From positions 1 to 64,000 of the forward strand of contig NZ_FUXX01000006.1 in assembly GCF_900167015.1 (NCBI RefSeq): 64,000 bases of DNA, read 5' to 3'. Source of the DNA: Succinivibrio dextrinosolvens DSM 3072 (GTDB taxonomy: Bacteria > Pseudomonadota > Gammaproteobacteria > Enterobacterales > Succinivibrionaceae). A model generated the notes under the pieces. The model had not been told where the DNA came from. It saw nothing but the letters and a program-made list of their open reading frames with translations, and ran no database searches. Shown piece after piece: positions 27,289 to 36,822 of this stretch (positions are counted from its first letter, which is position 1; every line of letters starts with the position of its first letter). Both the position numbers and the translations under genes were made by a program.

Positions 27289-28230
27289 ATGATGGTTTTT
27301 GATTTTGAAGATAGAATTTTAGAGTTGGATTCTGCTTTATTATGCAATATTGATGGTGTCGGCAGTGGAACTCCTGTTCAGCAGGGTGGGGGTTATAATA
27401 ATGAGGAAGATTACGACCTTGTTGATGAAGCTGAATTTGATAAAGTTTTGGATGCTGATGATGATTTAGACGTTGATGGTGCTGATGGTGCTGATGAGGT
27501 ACCTGATGCTAAAAAAACTGAAGAATCAGCTGATCCAAGTAAAACTACACTGGATAAGCCTAAAAATCCTCCTTCAGTAGCGGATCATCAGGCTCTGATG
27601 ACTGCAATGGCAAATGCTGATAAGACTGTTGGCAGCATTGTTGAACTGCTGCAGGCAATCATCAAGATGAATCGTGAAAGAAAAGATCTGGAAGTTAAGA
27701 TGATGTGGACTGAATGTCAGAATATCTGTAATAACATTCAGGCTCAGGCAGACAAGATGAAGGCAGATGCTGTAAAAAGTCTGGTTATTGGTCTGGTAAC
27801 TTCTAGTATAAGTGTTATCTGCGGTGCGCTGTCAGTTCGCTCAGCAGTTAAATCTGTTGCTGCGATGCAGTCGGCAACTACCAAACTTAATCAGGCAAGT
27901 GAAGGTGCAACCAGAGCTGCTAAAAATCTTGCATCAAAGAACTTTGACGCTGATAAGTCCGTTATTGATGCAAGACTTCAGAAATGGAGTGGTATTAATG
28001 AAGCTGTGAAGGGATTGAGTTCGATGGCAGGCTCTGTCAGTGACTACATGAAAGCCAATATGGAAGCAGATAACAAGAAGATTGATGCGGCAAATGAAGT
28101 TCTGCGTACCGCAATGGAAGAGATTAAAAAGGCTCTTGATGATGCTCGAAACTCCATTACCAGTGCTCAGTCTAACATCAATGAGCTTCTGCAGACTCAT
28201 CGTCAGACTACAAATAAGGTTATGGGTTAG
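27289..28230 (+). CDS. sctB: Minor translocator SctB (YopD/EspB-like)
   Basis: At 313 aa it has a very acidic N-terminal region (EEDYDLVDEAEFDKVLDADDD), a helical stretch, one membrane segment (SLVIGLVTSSISVICGAL, about residues 164-182) and amphipathic C-terminal coils. One hydrophobic segment plus coils is typical of YopD/EspB. It follows sctE by 18 nt and precedes a CesT-type chaperone by 3 nt. The unusually acidic N-terminus may be a chaperone-binding region. Confidence 0.85.
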   Translation: MMVFDFEDRILELDSALLCNIDGVGSGTPVQQGGGYNNEEDYDLVDEAEFDKVLDADDDLDVDGADGADEVPDAKKTEESADPSKTTLDKPKNPPSVADHQALMTAMANADKTVGSIVELLQAIIKMNRERKDLEVKMMWTECQNICNNIQAQADKMKADAVKSLVIGLVTSSISVICGALSVRSAVKSVAAMQSATTKLNQASEGATRAAKNLASKNFDADKSVIDARLQKWSGINEAVKGLSSMAGSVSDYMKANMEADNKKIDAANEVLRTAMEEIKKALDDARNSITSAQSNINELLQTHRQTTNKVMG

Positions 28231-28233
28231 TAT

Positions 28234-28665
28234 ATGGAAATACATAATCCTAAAGAGGCCTTTGACTTCATCCTGAAAATAACAGGATGGAGTCCTGAAA
28301 TAGGCGAACATGGAGAATACCTTGTCGAACTTGACAGTGGTGTTCTCTCTTTTTTTTCTCCTGATGCTGTCTGCATAATTATTCGACAGAAACTTAATTC
28401 TCTTCCTGAGGCTGAACCTGACATCAGCAATATGTGTCGTGATATTGCAAAACTTAATGCCGGTCTTGCAAAACTGGCTCGCTGCAGAATCGTTTTGGAC
28501 GGTGAAGATGTTGTCTTAGAACAAGTTTTATCACCAATAGAAATAAATGAGTCACATATTGATGAAGTATTTGAAGATTTTCTAAACGACTTTGATTATA
28601 TTAAAGGTAGATTAGAAAATAGCGTTTCAGTTTCTCCTTTCTCGGCTATGCAGTATTTTATTTAG
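28234..28665 (+). CDS. CesT-type chaperone in the translocator operon
   Basis: The 143 acidic residues have a short N-terminal helix (PKEAFDFILKITG), strands (GEYLVELDSGVLSFFS, VCIIIRQKL), a middle helix and a further strand region (RIVLDGEDVVLEQVLSP) before the C-terminal helix (IDEVFEDFLNDFDYIKGRLE). It begins 3 nt after sctB and is followed by sctC. A role in handling SctB is inferred from position. The match to the family is looser than for the other chaperones here. Confidence 0.6.
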   Translation: MEIHNPKEAFDFILKITGWSPEIGEHGEYLVELDSGVLSFFSPDAVCIIIRQKLNSLPEAEPDISNMCRDIAKLNAGLAKLARCRIVLDGEDVVLEQVLSPIEINESHIDEVFEDFLNDFDYIKGRLENSVSVSPFSAMQYFI

Positions 28666-28712
28666 AAACATGGACCTGCATATTCCCAGAGAGGGAGCTT
28701 TGGGGATGTATT

Positions 28713-30476
28713 TTGAAAAAGTTTCTTTGTATATTTTTCTCATTATGGGCAGTGCTGGCTACTCCGGCTCTAGCCTATAATTTTTCATCTTCATATTCTC
28801 ATTATTCTGATGGCGAAGATCTTAAGAGTGTTCTAAAAGATTTTGCCCGAGTCATGAATAAGGATTGTGTTGTCTCCAACAGAATTACCGGCGTTGTAAG
28901 CGGCCGTTTTCAGGATGTTCCTGGCAATCAGTTCCTTGAAGGTCTGAAGATAGCATATGGTGTCCGTTACTATGTTGTAAATGACACTATCTATTTTTTC
29001 CATGAGAATGACTGGGAGCAGAAGCTTGTCAATGTCGGTACTCCACAGCAGGCAAATACTCTTGCCAATACTCTTGTAAACAGTGGTACAGTTCCTTCAG
29101 AGCTTCCACTTAAGACCAAGGGTAGTATGCTGGTTATTCAAGGACCATCCGATCTTGTTGCAAGAATAGATACTCTTGCCATTTCATTCAGTAAGAATCT
29201 GGATACCAAGAGTGTAATGCGCGTCTTCAAGTTAAAGCATGCCAAGGCAAATGATACTCAGATTTCATCTATGAACAGAACTATTGTGATACCTGGTGTC
29301 GCCTCAATTCTGCAGAAGATGGTCAATGGTGCAACTGTGGGCTCTAGCAACAGTATTATTCCTATGAAAGCTACTGTTTCAAAGCTTAAGGGAACAGGTC
29401 TTGCTTCAATAGGTGCAGCAGAGAAGACTGAGGATGAGGGGGCTAAGGCTCCTACCATAGGTGATGCAAATCCTGGCAATGATCAGGGCACTTCTGTAAA
29501 TATCATGGCAGATACCAGACTTAATGCTGTTATCATCAATGATGCAGAATACAAGATGAGCTACTATGAGAAGGTTATCAAGGATATTGATCTTCCTGTA
29601 AAGCTGGTTGAACTGCATGCTGCGATTGTGGACGTTGATGTTTCAGCTGCTAAAGATCTGGGTATATCATGGCAGGGCAATAAGAGATTCGGCTCCTTTA
29701 CCGTAGGCGGTGGTGTTGGCAAGTCTTCAAATCTAAGCTGGAGCGGAACCAATGCTATTACAAATTCAACCAATGGCGGTATTTTCTCAACTGTTCTAAA
29801 TTCAGCATCCGCTCAGTTCTTCTCTGCAATCAATTTCCTAGAAGAGAATCAGCAGGCAAGAACTCTGGGCAGACCATCTGTAATGACTCTTGATAACGTT
29901 GAGGCAACCCTGGAGAATACAACCACAAGATATGTAAAGGTTGCAGGCTATCAGGATGTAGACCTCTTTAAGGTAGAGTCTGGTACTGTTCTTCAGGTTA
30001 CCCCTCATATCATTGAAGGTCAGCCTGGTGAAAAACCAATGATTTCCATGGTTGTATCAGTACAGAGCAATCAGGATTCAAACGAGACAACATCTGCTGA
30101 AAGTGATTCAGTTCCTCCAATCAAGCAGACAAAAATCAATACTCAGGCTGTAGTAAGAGAAGGTCAGAGTCTGCTTTTAGGCGGTTACTATGTAGAATAT
30201 AAACAGGATGATTCATCAGGAGTTCCTGGTCTTAAGGATGTTTCAGTTATCGGAAAGCTTTTTGGTACCGATTCTAAGACCAAGTACAAGAGAGAACGTC
30301 TGATTCTTATTACACCTAAGGTACTGGATTTAGGTGAAGCTCAGGCAATGCCGGATGATATTGATGATGCAGACTTTCAGGTCAGCGCAACTCAGGATAA
30401 TTATCTGAAGCGTCCTGTTAAAAAGAAAGACAGCTCTGGTTGCAGTTCAAACAGAGCATCAAAAAATAACAACTGA
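28713..30476 (+). CDS. sctC: T3SS secretin SctC (YscC family)
   Basis: At 587 aa a signal peptide (MKKFLCIFFSLWAVLATPALA) targets it to the periplasm. N0/N1-type domains follow (LKDFARVMNKDCVVSNRITG and GSMLVIQGPSDLVARIDTLA). The secretin domain spans about residues 265-550, with VELHAAIVDVDVSAAKDLG, RTLGRPSVMTLDN, LQVTPHIIEG and RERLILITPKVL. It forms the outer-membrane ring. The start is TTG at 28713, with a GGGG-rich site upstream. The last ~35 residues are Ser/Asn/Lys-rich, possibly a pilotin-binding tail; no pilotin gene is seen. Confidence 0.96.
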   Translation: MKKFLCIFFSLWAVLATPALAYNFSSSYSHYSDGEDLKSVLKDFARVMNKDCVVSNRITGVVSGRFQDVPGNQFLEGLKIAYGVRYYVVNDTIYFFHENDWEQKLVNVGTPQQANTLANTLVNSGTVPSELPLKTKGSMLVIQGPSDLVARIDTLAISFSKNLDTKSVMRVFKLKHAKANDTQISSMNRTIVIPGVASILQKMVNGATVGSSNSIIPMKATVSKLKGTGLASIGAAEKTEDEGAKAPTIGDANPGNDQGTSVNIMADTRLNAVIINDAEYKMSYYEKVIKDIDLPVKLVELHAAIVDVDVSAAKDLGISWQGNKRFGSFTVGGGVGKSSNLSWSGTNAITNSTNGGIFSTVLNSASAQFFSAINFLEENQQARTLGRPSVMTLDNVEATLENTTTRYVKVAGYQDVDLFKVESGTVLQVTPHIIEGQPGEKPMISMVVSVQSNQDSNETTSAESDSVPPIKQTKINTQAVVREGQSLLLGGYYVEYKQDDSSGVPGLKDVSVIGKLFGTDSKTKYKRERLILITPKVLDLGEAQAMPDDIDDADFQVSATQDNYLKRPVKKKDSSGCSSNRASKNNN

Positions 30477-30501
30477 TTTGTATAGATAACAGAAGAACGA
30501 T

Positions 30502-32004
30502 ATGGCTGATTCATACACCTTTAAGGTGTTCACCGGACCTCACAATGGACTGGTATTTGATTTAAAACCAGGTTCATATAAGGTTGGTAAGGGTACAGAT
30601 AATGATCTTATTTTCTCTGATGAGGAAATGGGAAGCTCTGCAGCTGTAATTGAGGTTACACCTTTTGACATAAATATTACCCTAAATGATCCGGCTCTGC
30701 TGGATGGTCAGACTGTGGAAGCTGGTCAGCTTAAGTGGGAAAGCGGAAGTTTCCTTCAGTTAGGTGATACTCTTATATGTTATCGATCTTCTTCTATTAA
30801 AGGTCCATGGGCCAAACCTGATTTTGCTTCAGAACAGCAGCCAGCTGATGCGGCCAGTGGCTCATCTCAGACAGAAGAAGGGCAGGGTAATGCAGTCGCA
30901 GCTGATGGTGAAGAGTCAAAAGCTGAAGGTGAAGAAGGAGCTGAAAATGCGGCTGAGGCTGAATCAGCAGCAGCTGCTGAAGCTGCTGTAGAAGAGAATA
31001 GTGCTCCTCCTACAGTTAAGGAGCTGCTTACCAACAGGTCAATTATTCTTACAGCATTAAGCGGTATCCTGCTGATAGTGCTTCTGGTTGCCTTAATGTT
31101 CGGTTCGACAATTTTCAAAACCAGTGAGCTGGAAACAGACCTTAATGCACTGAATAACATCATAAAAGAGAATAACTTCAAGGATCTTAAAACAGATGTG
31201 AATGACGGAATCATTGATCTTAATGGTTCTGTGGAATCCAAACAGAGATTTGCAAAGCTGGTTGAGGTTCTGCCTAAGCTCAAGACTACTCTGAATCTGA
31301 ATGTTGAAGTTAGAGACGATGAGATTTTAGGTGTAGAAAGAGATTTCATGAATCTTGGCTATTATGTACGTGCTCACTACATCGATGATGGAAAGATTGG
31401 TGTTGATGGCTATATGGCTGATGCATATGTTCAGGCAGAGGCATTTAATGCTATGGAACCTCGTTATAAGGATAGACTTAAGGGCAGAATAATCTACAGA
31501 AATGAGCTTGAGAATTCGCTTAAGGATAACTGCGAACATAATGGCGTGCATAATATTCAGCTGGTTTTAGGTAAGGGCAGAGTTTACTACAAGGGAAGAA
31601 CAACCCTTGAAGATGAGAACAATCTTGAAACAGCAAGATACCTGACAGCTGAGAAATTTGGCATACCATTGATGTTTACAAGATACGATCCTAAGGCAAG
31701 TTCAAGTGTTGAACGTTTAGACGGCACTGAGGTTGTTGAACTGAGTGCTGCAACAGATGAAAAAGTTACATCTTTGACAGAACGTTCTCATGAGACTAAA
31801 ACCACAATTAAACAAGAGCAGAATGCGGATGAAACAGCTATACTTAGTGTAACGATGAAACCTATGAGATTTATTACACTTAAGAACGGAAGAAAGTATT
31901 TCGAAGGCGGTGTTCTCCCATCTGGCTTTGTAGTTACTTCCATTGACCTTAATAAGGTTGTTCTTACGAAGGGCAATGAAGTTAAAGAATTGCAGCTCAA
32001 ATAG
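30502..32004 (+). CDS. sctD: T3SS inner-membrane ring protein SctD (YscD, FHA type)
   Basis: At 500 aa it has an N-terminal FHA domain (residues ~5-95, YKVGKGTDNDLIFSDEEMG) and a long Ala/Glu-rich acidic linker (~110-168). A single membrane segment (SIILTALSGILLIVLLVALMF) sits at about 178-200, followed by periplasmic ring-building domains. The Ala/Glu linker is longer than in Yersinia YscD (total 419 aa) and recalls the extended chlamydial CdsD. It begins 25 nt after sctC. Confidence 0.92.
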   Translation: MADSYTFKVFTGPHNGLVFDLKPGSYKVGKGTDNDLIFSDEEMGSSAAVIEVTPFDINITLNDPALLDGQTVEAGQLKWESGSFLQLGDTLICYRSSSIKGPWAKPDFASEQQPADAASGSSQTEEGQGNAVAADGEESKAEGEEGAENAAEAESAAAAEAAVEENSAPPTVKELLTNRSIILTALSGILLIVLLVALMFGSTIFKTSELETDLNALNNIIKENNFKDLKTDVNDGIIDLNGSVESKQRFAKLVEVLPKLKTTLNLNVEVRDDEILGVERDFMNLGYYVRAHYIDDGKIGVDGYMADAYVQAEAFNAMEPRYKDRLKGRIIYRNELENSLKDNCEHNGVHNIQLVLGKGRVYYKGRTTLEDENNLETARYLTAEKFGIPLMFTRYDPKASSSVERLDGTEVVELSAATDEKVTSLTERSHETKTTIKQEQNADETAILSVTMKPMRFITLKNGRKYFEGGVLPSGFVVTSIDLNKVVLTKGNEVKELQLK

Positions 32005-32021
32005 AAATAAGGAAAATAATT

Positions 32022-32387
32022 ATGGTAACCACACAGACTAAGGATGATATTTCAATGCTGGTTCAGCTTGGAATGGCTGCCTGCATGAATGGCGATGTTT
32101 ACAACGCTAGAAAAATGTTTGAGAACCTATTAGAGTACGAGCCTGATTTGAGAGCTGCTTCATTAGGCCTTGCTTTCTCAAGAATCGTTACTGACGAATT
32201 TCAGGAAGCTGAAGATATTTTAAATGGACTTCCTGAGGATGATGATACTCTTTCTCTAAAGGTTATTTCGTTAAGTCTACAGCGCAACAGCGATGAAGCT
32301 GGAAGTATTTATAACAAGATTAAAGACAAGCATTCTCCTGAGGCACTTACTGCAAAGCAGTTTATGGATTACAGTGCGGACAGGTAG
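32022..32387 (+). CDS. sctG: Needle chaperone SctG (YscG-like TPR protein)
   Basis: The 121 residues form TPR-like helix pairs (VQLGMAACMNGDVYNARKMFENLLEYEPDL, then SLGLAFSRIVTDEFQEAEDIL). YscG/PscG with YscE/PscE keeps the needle subunit monomeric in the cytoplasm. The genes downstream encode a YscE-sized protein and the needle subunit, supporting the call. Confidence 0.8.
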   Translation: MVTTQTKDDISMLVQLGMAACMNGDVYNARKMFENLLEYEPDLRAASLGLAFSRIVTDEFQEAEDILNGLPEDDDTLSLKVISLSLQRNSDEAGSIYNKIKDKHSPEALTAKQFMDYSADR

Positions 32388-32413
32388 CAGATAAATATAA
32401 GGACGTGTCGATT

Positions 32414-32626
32414 ATGAATTACAATCTAGGGCAGAATGACGTTTTTAAAGCCTGGGAAGAAAAAGACCAGAAAGTCTTCTATAATTTGGGAAAGGAGTAC
32501 TCAACCTGGTCCTTTGATCTGAAGAAGGCTATGGATGAAGGTTTGGATTCTGTAACATTCAAGAAGCTTGCTGCTTTGAAGAATGCTGTTGATATTGCAG
32601 TTGATATCTGTAATCAGCAGAGTTGA
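32414..32626 (+). CDS. YscE-like needle co-chaperone
   Basis: The 70 residues form two predicted helices (DVFKAWEEKDQKVFYNLGKEY and FKKLAALKNAVDIAVDICNQ). Size and helical hairpin agree with YscE/PscE (~67 aa), which pairs with SctG around SctF. ATG 32414 has AAGGA 10 nt upstream; the GTG at 32405 is almost on top of that site and is unlikely. It lies between sctG and sctF. Confidence 0.68.
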   Translation: MNYNLGQNDVFKAWEEKDQKVFYNLGKEYSTWSFDLKKAMDEGLDSVTFKKLAALKNAVDIAVDICNQQS

Positions 32627-32660
32627 TTGGGTTGATTAAGTTTTTACCCTGGAGATAATT

Positions 32661-32894
32661 ATGGATTTAGCTTCACTTGGTATTTCATCTTTACAGAACA
32701 GAATGGACCAGCAGAAAGCAACTCTTGAAGAGGCAATTGCTAAGGTTGGTAGTGGTTCCGGAGAAGACCAGCAGAAAGATATGATTATGCTGCAGTTCCA
32801 GCTCGGTCAGTATAACGCTATGGTTGAGACTGTATCTAACATTACAAAATCAATGACAGATATGCTAAAGAGTCTTGCTCAGAAGGTTTCTTAA
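32661..32894 (+). CDS. sctF: T3SS needle subunit SctF
   Basis: The 77 residues form a helical hairpin: an N-terminal segment (LQNRMDQQKATLEEAIAKV), a short polar turn (GSGSGED) and a C-terminal helix (MLQFQLGQYNAMVETVSNIT) ending LAQKV, as needle subunits end. It is exported and polymerises into the needle. It is the last gene of the translocator-secretin-needle operon, with a terminator after it. Its C-terminal helix shares the LQ...GQYNAxV pattern with the three tip/filament candidates. Confidence 0.92.
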   Translation: MDLASLGISSLQNRMDQQKATLEEAIAKVGSGSGEDQQKDMIMLQFQLGQYNAMVETVSNITKSMTDMLKSLAQKVS

Positions 32895-32962
32895 GCTTGT
32901 TAGTGTTAGCTGGTTGTTTTGTATGTAAATGGCCAGCTGAGATTTTTGTTTACATGAAAATG

Positions 32963-32990
32963 GGAATGCCTTAAAAAGCATTCCTTTTTT
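32963..32990 (+). terminator. Terminator after sctF
   Basis: GGAATGC (32963-32969) pairs with GCATTCC (32978-32984), followed by T at 32985-32990. Confidence 0.93.
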
Positions 32991-33093
32991 ATTTGTGTGA
33001 AATTTATCAAGTATATTCATGTTGTTCTCTATAGCTGTCTTATCTATTTCTATACTGAAAAAGACAAGGTCAGAAATAAGGTTGCTATCCTAT

Positions 33094-35628
33094 ATGTCGT
33101 TTAAGAAATCCCTTCTGGCGATAGCTGTATTTGAGGTTATCTGCTGTTCAACTCAGGCGGCAACCGTGAAGTATGTGGATACTTTCGGTAAACCTATGTT
33201 TGCTCTTAATTTCGTTAATGACTATGCTCGACAGGATGAGGAAGGAAATCTCTGGAGTCTAACTGAAGATCATAGAAATGCAATTGTCGATGCTGCCTCC
33301 ATCTGGGGAGAACTGTTTGCTAAAAACAGTAGTAATACCACCTATCTGCCAATATCAGTAAAGCTCGCGTATGAAGCAGGTAATATGAACAATGCCTCAG
33401 CTGGCTCTGAGGTTGACGTTAATTCTACTTATACTTTACTTCAGAATGGTATTATCACAGGTAGGATTCTTGATAATAATCTCGCTGAATATACGATCAA
33501 TCAGTCAACCAAAATTGGCTACATGCCATATTTGTACCCTGTTCCTACCATGGAGGTAACACAGGAGTTAACTACAACAACCTTCCATGAACTTTCTCAC
33601 GCTCTGGGTATTTCATCTGAGGCTCCTACACTTAAGCTGCTAAAGACCCAATGGGATGATATAAAGGAAGATCCTGATAGTGAGGATCTAGTTAACTTAC
33701 TTAAGGAAAATCACTATTTAGATGAAAATAACGAGTTTGTCGATAATCCTCCAAATCCTCTTGCAACTACAGGGGGTTCAAATAATATGACCGCCTTTGC
33801 TTCGCATCTGTGGTCTTTCATGAAGATAAATGGAAATTCAGCAGTAGAAAAAACTAACGAGGCTCCAACACAACTTAAATATTTATCTTGGCTTTCTTAT
33901 TCTGAAAATCCAGTTGCAGACTCATTTATTGTAGGTCCAGGACAGAAAAGTGGTGTTTACTTTATAGGCCCAAATGTTACTGCAGTATTAAACGATGCAT
34001 TACCTGGCGTTCCTGTCAATGGTATGGAAAAGCGTAATGGTTTTGAACTTTCTCATTTAGAACTTGCCCACAGTATGATGAGTCATCAGAATTATCGTAA
34101 TTACGTCACTCTGATGGAAGCGGAGATGGCTGTATTTCAGGATATCGGCTATAAAATTGACAGACGAAATTTTTACGGCAGCTCCGAATACCGTAATGGA
34201 CAAAACTACACAAACACTAATCCTTTTTATGCCCGTAATGCAGAGGGTACAGCATATATTGCAGGAAAGCCTAATACCGCAACTTTAGGTGTAGGTTTTC
34301 ATCTGTATGGTTCAAATAACATTGTAACCCAGGCAGCCGATCTATTAGCTGACGGAAGAGGCGGTACCGGTATCAGATCAGACGGTTCTGGAAATACAAT
34401 TATAATTCCATCCTCGACCAGAATTACTGCAAACGGTGATCATGGCACAGGTATTCTTATGTCCTATGGTAAAGACAATACCATTGTAAGCAGGGGAGCC
34501 ATTGAAGCAACAGGGACAGGTGGAAAGGCGGTAGCCTTTGATTTTGGCGTAAATATGCTTGGCGAGGATGAAGATAGCCGCGGCTCCTACATGAGAACAG
34601 TAGATGGAAAAAAAAGTGATATTAGTGGTGAAGTCGATGGATATGAGCTTAATCTTAAAGGACCACTGGTAAGTACATTTGATCTCTCAGGAAGTCTTGA
34701 AGGAAGATATGCCTCAATCTATATTGCCGATAATGCGTATGTTGAACAGATTAATGTGTTGAAAGGCGCTTCCATCAAAGGAGATATTATATCCGAGTGG
34801 GATCCTAAAGATAAAGATATCAGTGACAGCGCTCCCCAAAATTTGTATATCGATCTGAATTTCGGTTACGGAGTAAAGGCAGATGGAACATCCACAGGCT
34901 CAGGAGACAGCTCCTTTGCCATGACTCTGGAAGGTTCAATTGCAGGTTATAAAAGTCTAAAAATCAATCATGCAGCAGGTACTCTCAACATTGAGGGAAC
35001 TGTTGCTGCCTATGATTTGGTCAATAGCGGATATCTTGCCATCAAAGATGCTTCTGATGATAAATACTGTGCTGATATCAAACATGATTTTACAACCACC
35101 GGAACATTAGAAACCGGCTTCTATGCTGACAGTACCAGTGACAAGATAAAGGTTGGAGGTTCGGCTACTGTTGAAGGCAAATGGGTTTTAAGACCAAATC
35201 TTGATTTCTACAGTAATAACGCTAAGATTTCTCCAGAGTTTCCTGTAGTTGCTAATTCATGGGATCGCGATAGTTTTGCTTCAGTCGATATTGTAGGGGC
35301 TTTTTCTCCAACTCTGAAGATGCGACTTTCTGATGCAACTGATCCCAACAGTCCGAAAGTTGAAATGTACCGTGACAGTGATGCCTACTCCAAGTATGCA
35401 GATACAGGAGCTGATGCACAGGTGGGTAGCGCCCTGTATGAGATTGCCTCGGTAGCCCATGGAGATATGCAGGAGCTGATAACAAGTCTGGATTTCTCTG
35501 ACATGCAGGGTAAGAGTGTAACTTCAGCCCTAAAGCAGTTAGGACCATCAGCCTTTGACTACGGTTCTATGACAGCCTTAAAGGACAGTACCGCTGTAAC
35601 CGGAGAGCTTATGCGTCATATGCAGTGA
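33094..35628 (+). CDS. Autotransporter passenger with zinc-metalloprotease motif (interrupted by UGA)
   Basis: The signal peptide MSFKKSLLAIAVFEVICCST is followed by TQA and the mature protein. HELSHALG (first His at residue 165 from ATG 33094) is a metzincin-like HExxHxxG zinc site; the usual third His is not at the canonical place. A later segment, HSMMSHQNYRNYVTLMEAEM, is also conserved in appearance. The C-terminal two thirds are repetitive beta-helix-like sequence ending in a linker helix. The frame stops at UGA 35626-35628, but the same frame resumes and encodes the beta-barrel, so this is the N-terminal part of one ~1,160-residue protein. An upstream ATG at 33019 adds 25 residues with a weaker ribosome site. 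Confidence 0.82.
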   Translation: MSFKKSLLAIAVFEVICCSTQAATVKYVDTFGKPMFALNFVNDYARQDEEGNLWSLTEDHRNAIVDAASIWGELFAKNSSNTTYLPISVKLAYEAGNMNNASAGSEVDVNSTYTLLQNGIITGRILDNNLAEYTINQSTKIGYMPYLYPVPTMEVTQELTTTTFHELSHALGISSEAPTLKLLKTQWDDIKEDPDSEDLVNLLKENHYLDENNEFVDNPPNPLATTGGSNNMTAFASHLWSFMKINGNSAVEKTNEAPTQLKYLSWLSYSENPVADSFIVGPGQKSGVYFIGPNVTAVLNDALPGVPVNGMEKRNGFELSHLELAHSMMSHQNYRNYVTLMEAEMAVFQDIGYKIDRRNFYGSSEYRNGQNYTNTNPFYARNAEGTAYIAGKPNTATLGVGFHLYGSNNIVTQAADLLADGRGGTGIRSDGSGNTIIIPSSTRITANGDHGTGILMSYGKDNTIVSRGAIEATGTGGKAVAFDFGVNMLGEDEDSRGSYMRTVDGKKSDISGEVDGYELNLKGPLVSTFDLSGSLEGRYASIYIADNAYVEQINVLKGASIKGDIISEWDPKDKDISDSAPQNLYIDLNFGYGVKADGTSTGSGDSSFAMTLEGSIAGYKSLKINHAAGTLNIEGTVAAYDLVNSGYLAIKDASDDKYCADIKHDFTTTGTLETGFYADSTSDKIKVGGSATVEGKWVLRPNLDFYSNNAKISPEFPVVANSWDRDSFASVDIVGAFSPTLKMRLSDATDPNSPKVEMYRDSDAYSKYADTGADAQVGSALYEIASVAHGDMQELITSLDFSDMQGKSVTSALKQLGPSAFDYGSMTALKDSTAVTGELMRHMQ

Positions 35629-35631
35629 ACC

Positions 35632-36579
35632 ATGCTCAGCTCCAGATACAACAATCTCTACAACAGCGACAGTCTCATGGCCTCAAACAGCTATGATTTA
35701 AACTCAGGAATTAAAGGTGTTTCAGACCGAAAAATAATAGGTTTTGTCATACCTTACGGTGATTTCACCAAACAGAGCGGTAACAACGGTCTTGATAACA
35801 TGAGAAGCTACTCAGGAGGTGTGGTCTTGGGAGCTGAGTGTGTCAGAGACGATGGTGTAACCTATGGTATCCATGGTGGTCTGAGTATCAGAAATACCAA
35901 AGTAAAGGCGGAGAATGTCAGCAAGATAGACAGTCAGGGACTGTTTGTAGGTCTTCACGGCAGTATCTCTCCAGAGGAATGGGGCGGATATTATGCAGAA
36001 GGACAGGTTAAGGCAGGCTGGTACGAGAATCAGTCCAAGCGTCATATTGATTTTAACAACTACTCGAGAAGAGCCAAGGGTGATTACAGTACCTACAGTA
36101 CCGGTCTGATCTTAGGTGGAGGCTATGACTTTACCTACGGAACCTTAAGTTTCGGTCCTATGGCCTATACAGAATATAACTTCATACATAATCAGGGCTT
36201 TACAGAAAAGAGCGGAGGAGGCACCAATCTGAAGGTAAAATCCTCAAATGCAAATTCTCTGCAGACCACTTTGGGAGGACATCTGCTGAAGATGTGGTCT
36301 CCATCTCAGGAGATAGGACTGAGTGCAGATTTCAGAACTGGCTTCAGGCATGAGTTTCTGGATGATGACTTTAGAACCAGAGCCTCATTCAGTGATTACG
36401 GCGCCTACAGCTTTGAGTCCTATACCAAAGGAGCAGGCAGAAACAGTATCTTCTGTCAGTCAGAGCTGACCCTTGAGAACAGGAAATACCGTACCTTTGC
36501 CTCACTAACCTTTGGTTATGAGCATCACAGGAATGCTGATATCTACAACGTCGGTATCAAGGCAGGACTAAGGTTCTGA
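35632..36579 (+). CDS. Autotransporter beta-barrel domain (same frame as the preceding passenger)
   Basis: The 315 residues form a translocator barrel: alternating strands (SGGVVLGAECVRDDGVTYGI, FTYGTLSFGPMAYTEYNFIH) and a C-terminal strand ending in Phe (VGIKAGLRF), the BAM signal. It lacks its own signal peptide and ribosome site, so as an independent gene it could not reach the outer membrane. It is separated from the passenger frame only by UGA at 35626. Either the gene is dead, the UGA is read through, or the base call is wrong. Confidence 0.82.
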   Translation: MLSSRYNNLYNSDSLMASNSYDLNSGIKGVSDRKIIGFVIPYGDFTKQSGNNGLDNMRSYSGGVVLGAECVRDDGVTYGIHGGLSIRNTKVKAENVSKIDSQGLFVGLHGSISPEEWGGYYAEGQVKAGWYENQSKRHIDFNNYSRRAKGDYSTYSTGLILGGGYDFTYGTLSFGPMAYTEYNFIHNQGFTEKSGGGTNLKVKSSNANSLQTTLGGHLLKMWSPSQEIGLSADFRTGFRHEFLDDDFRTRASFSDYGAYSFESYTKGAGRNSIFCQSELTLENRKYRTFASLTFGYEHHRNADIYNVGIKAGLRF

Positions 36580-36822
36580 TAAATGGCAGGACAGTATGGA
36601 ATGCTGTCCTGCTGAATAAGCCTTCTCTTCAATTCCTGTACATGATGATTTTCATTCCTCTAAAGCTGAACAGTAGTGTCTGCATTTGCAATCTCTTGCT
36701 TTGTAGAATGTCAATCTGTGAAGTTCTTCAGATAATCTCTAAAAGTCAGGAAAAAATCCATAGAGATAAATAATCTCCCGTTAGAATATGAATAAAACAA
36801 ACATAATAATATGGAGTCTGCT

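Noticed and set aside
35626..35628. Selenocysteine or general UGA recoding to explain the split autotransporter
   Set aside because: UGA ends many intact genes here (for example at 19432, 36579, 37645 and 53097), and no convincing stem-loop directly after 35628 was seen.
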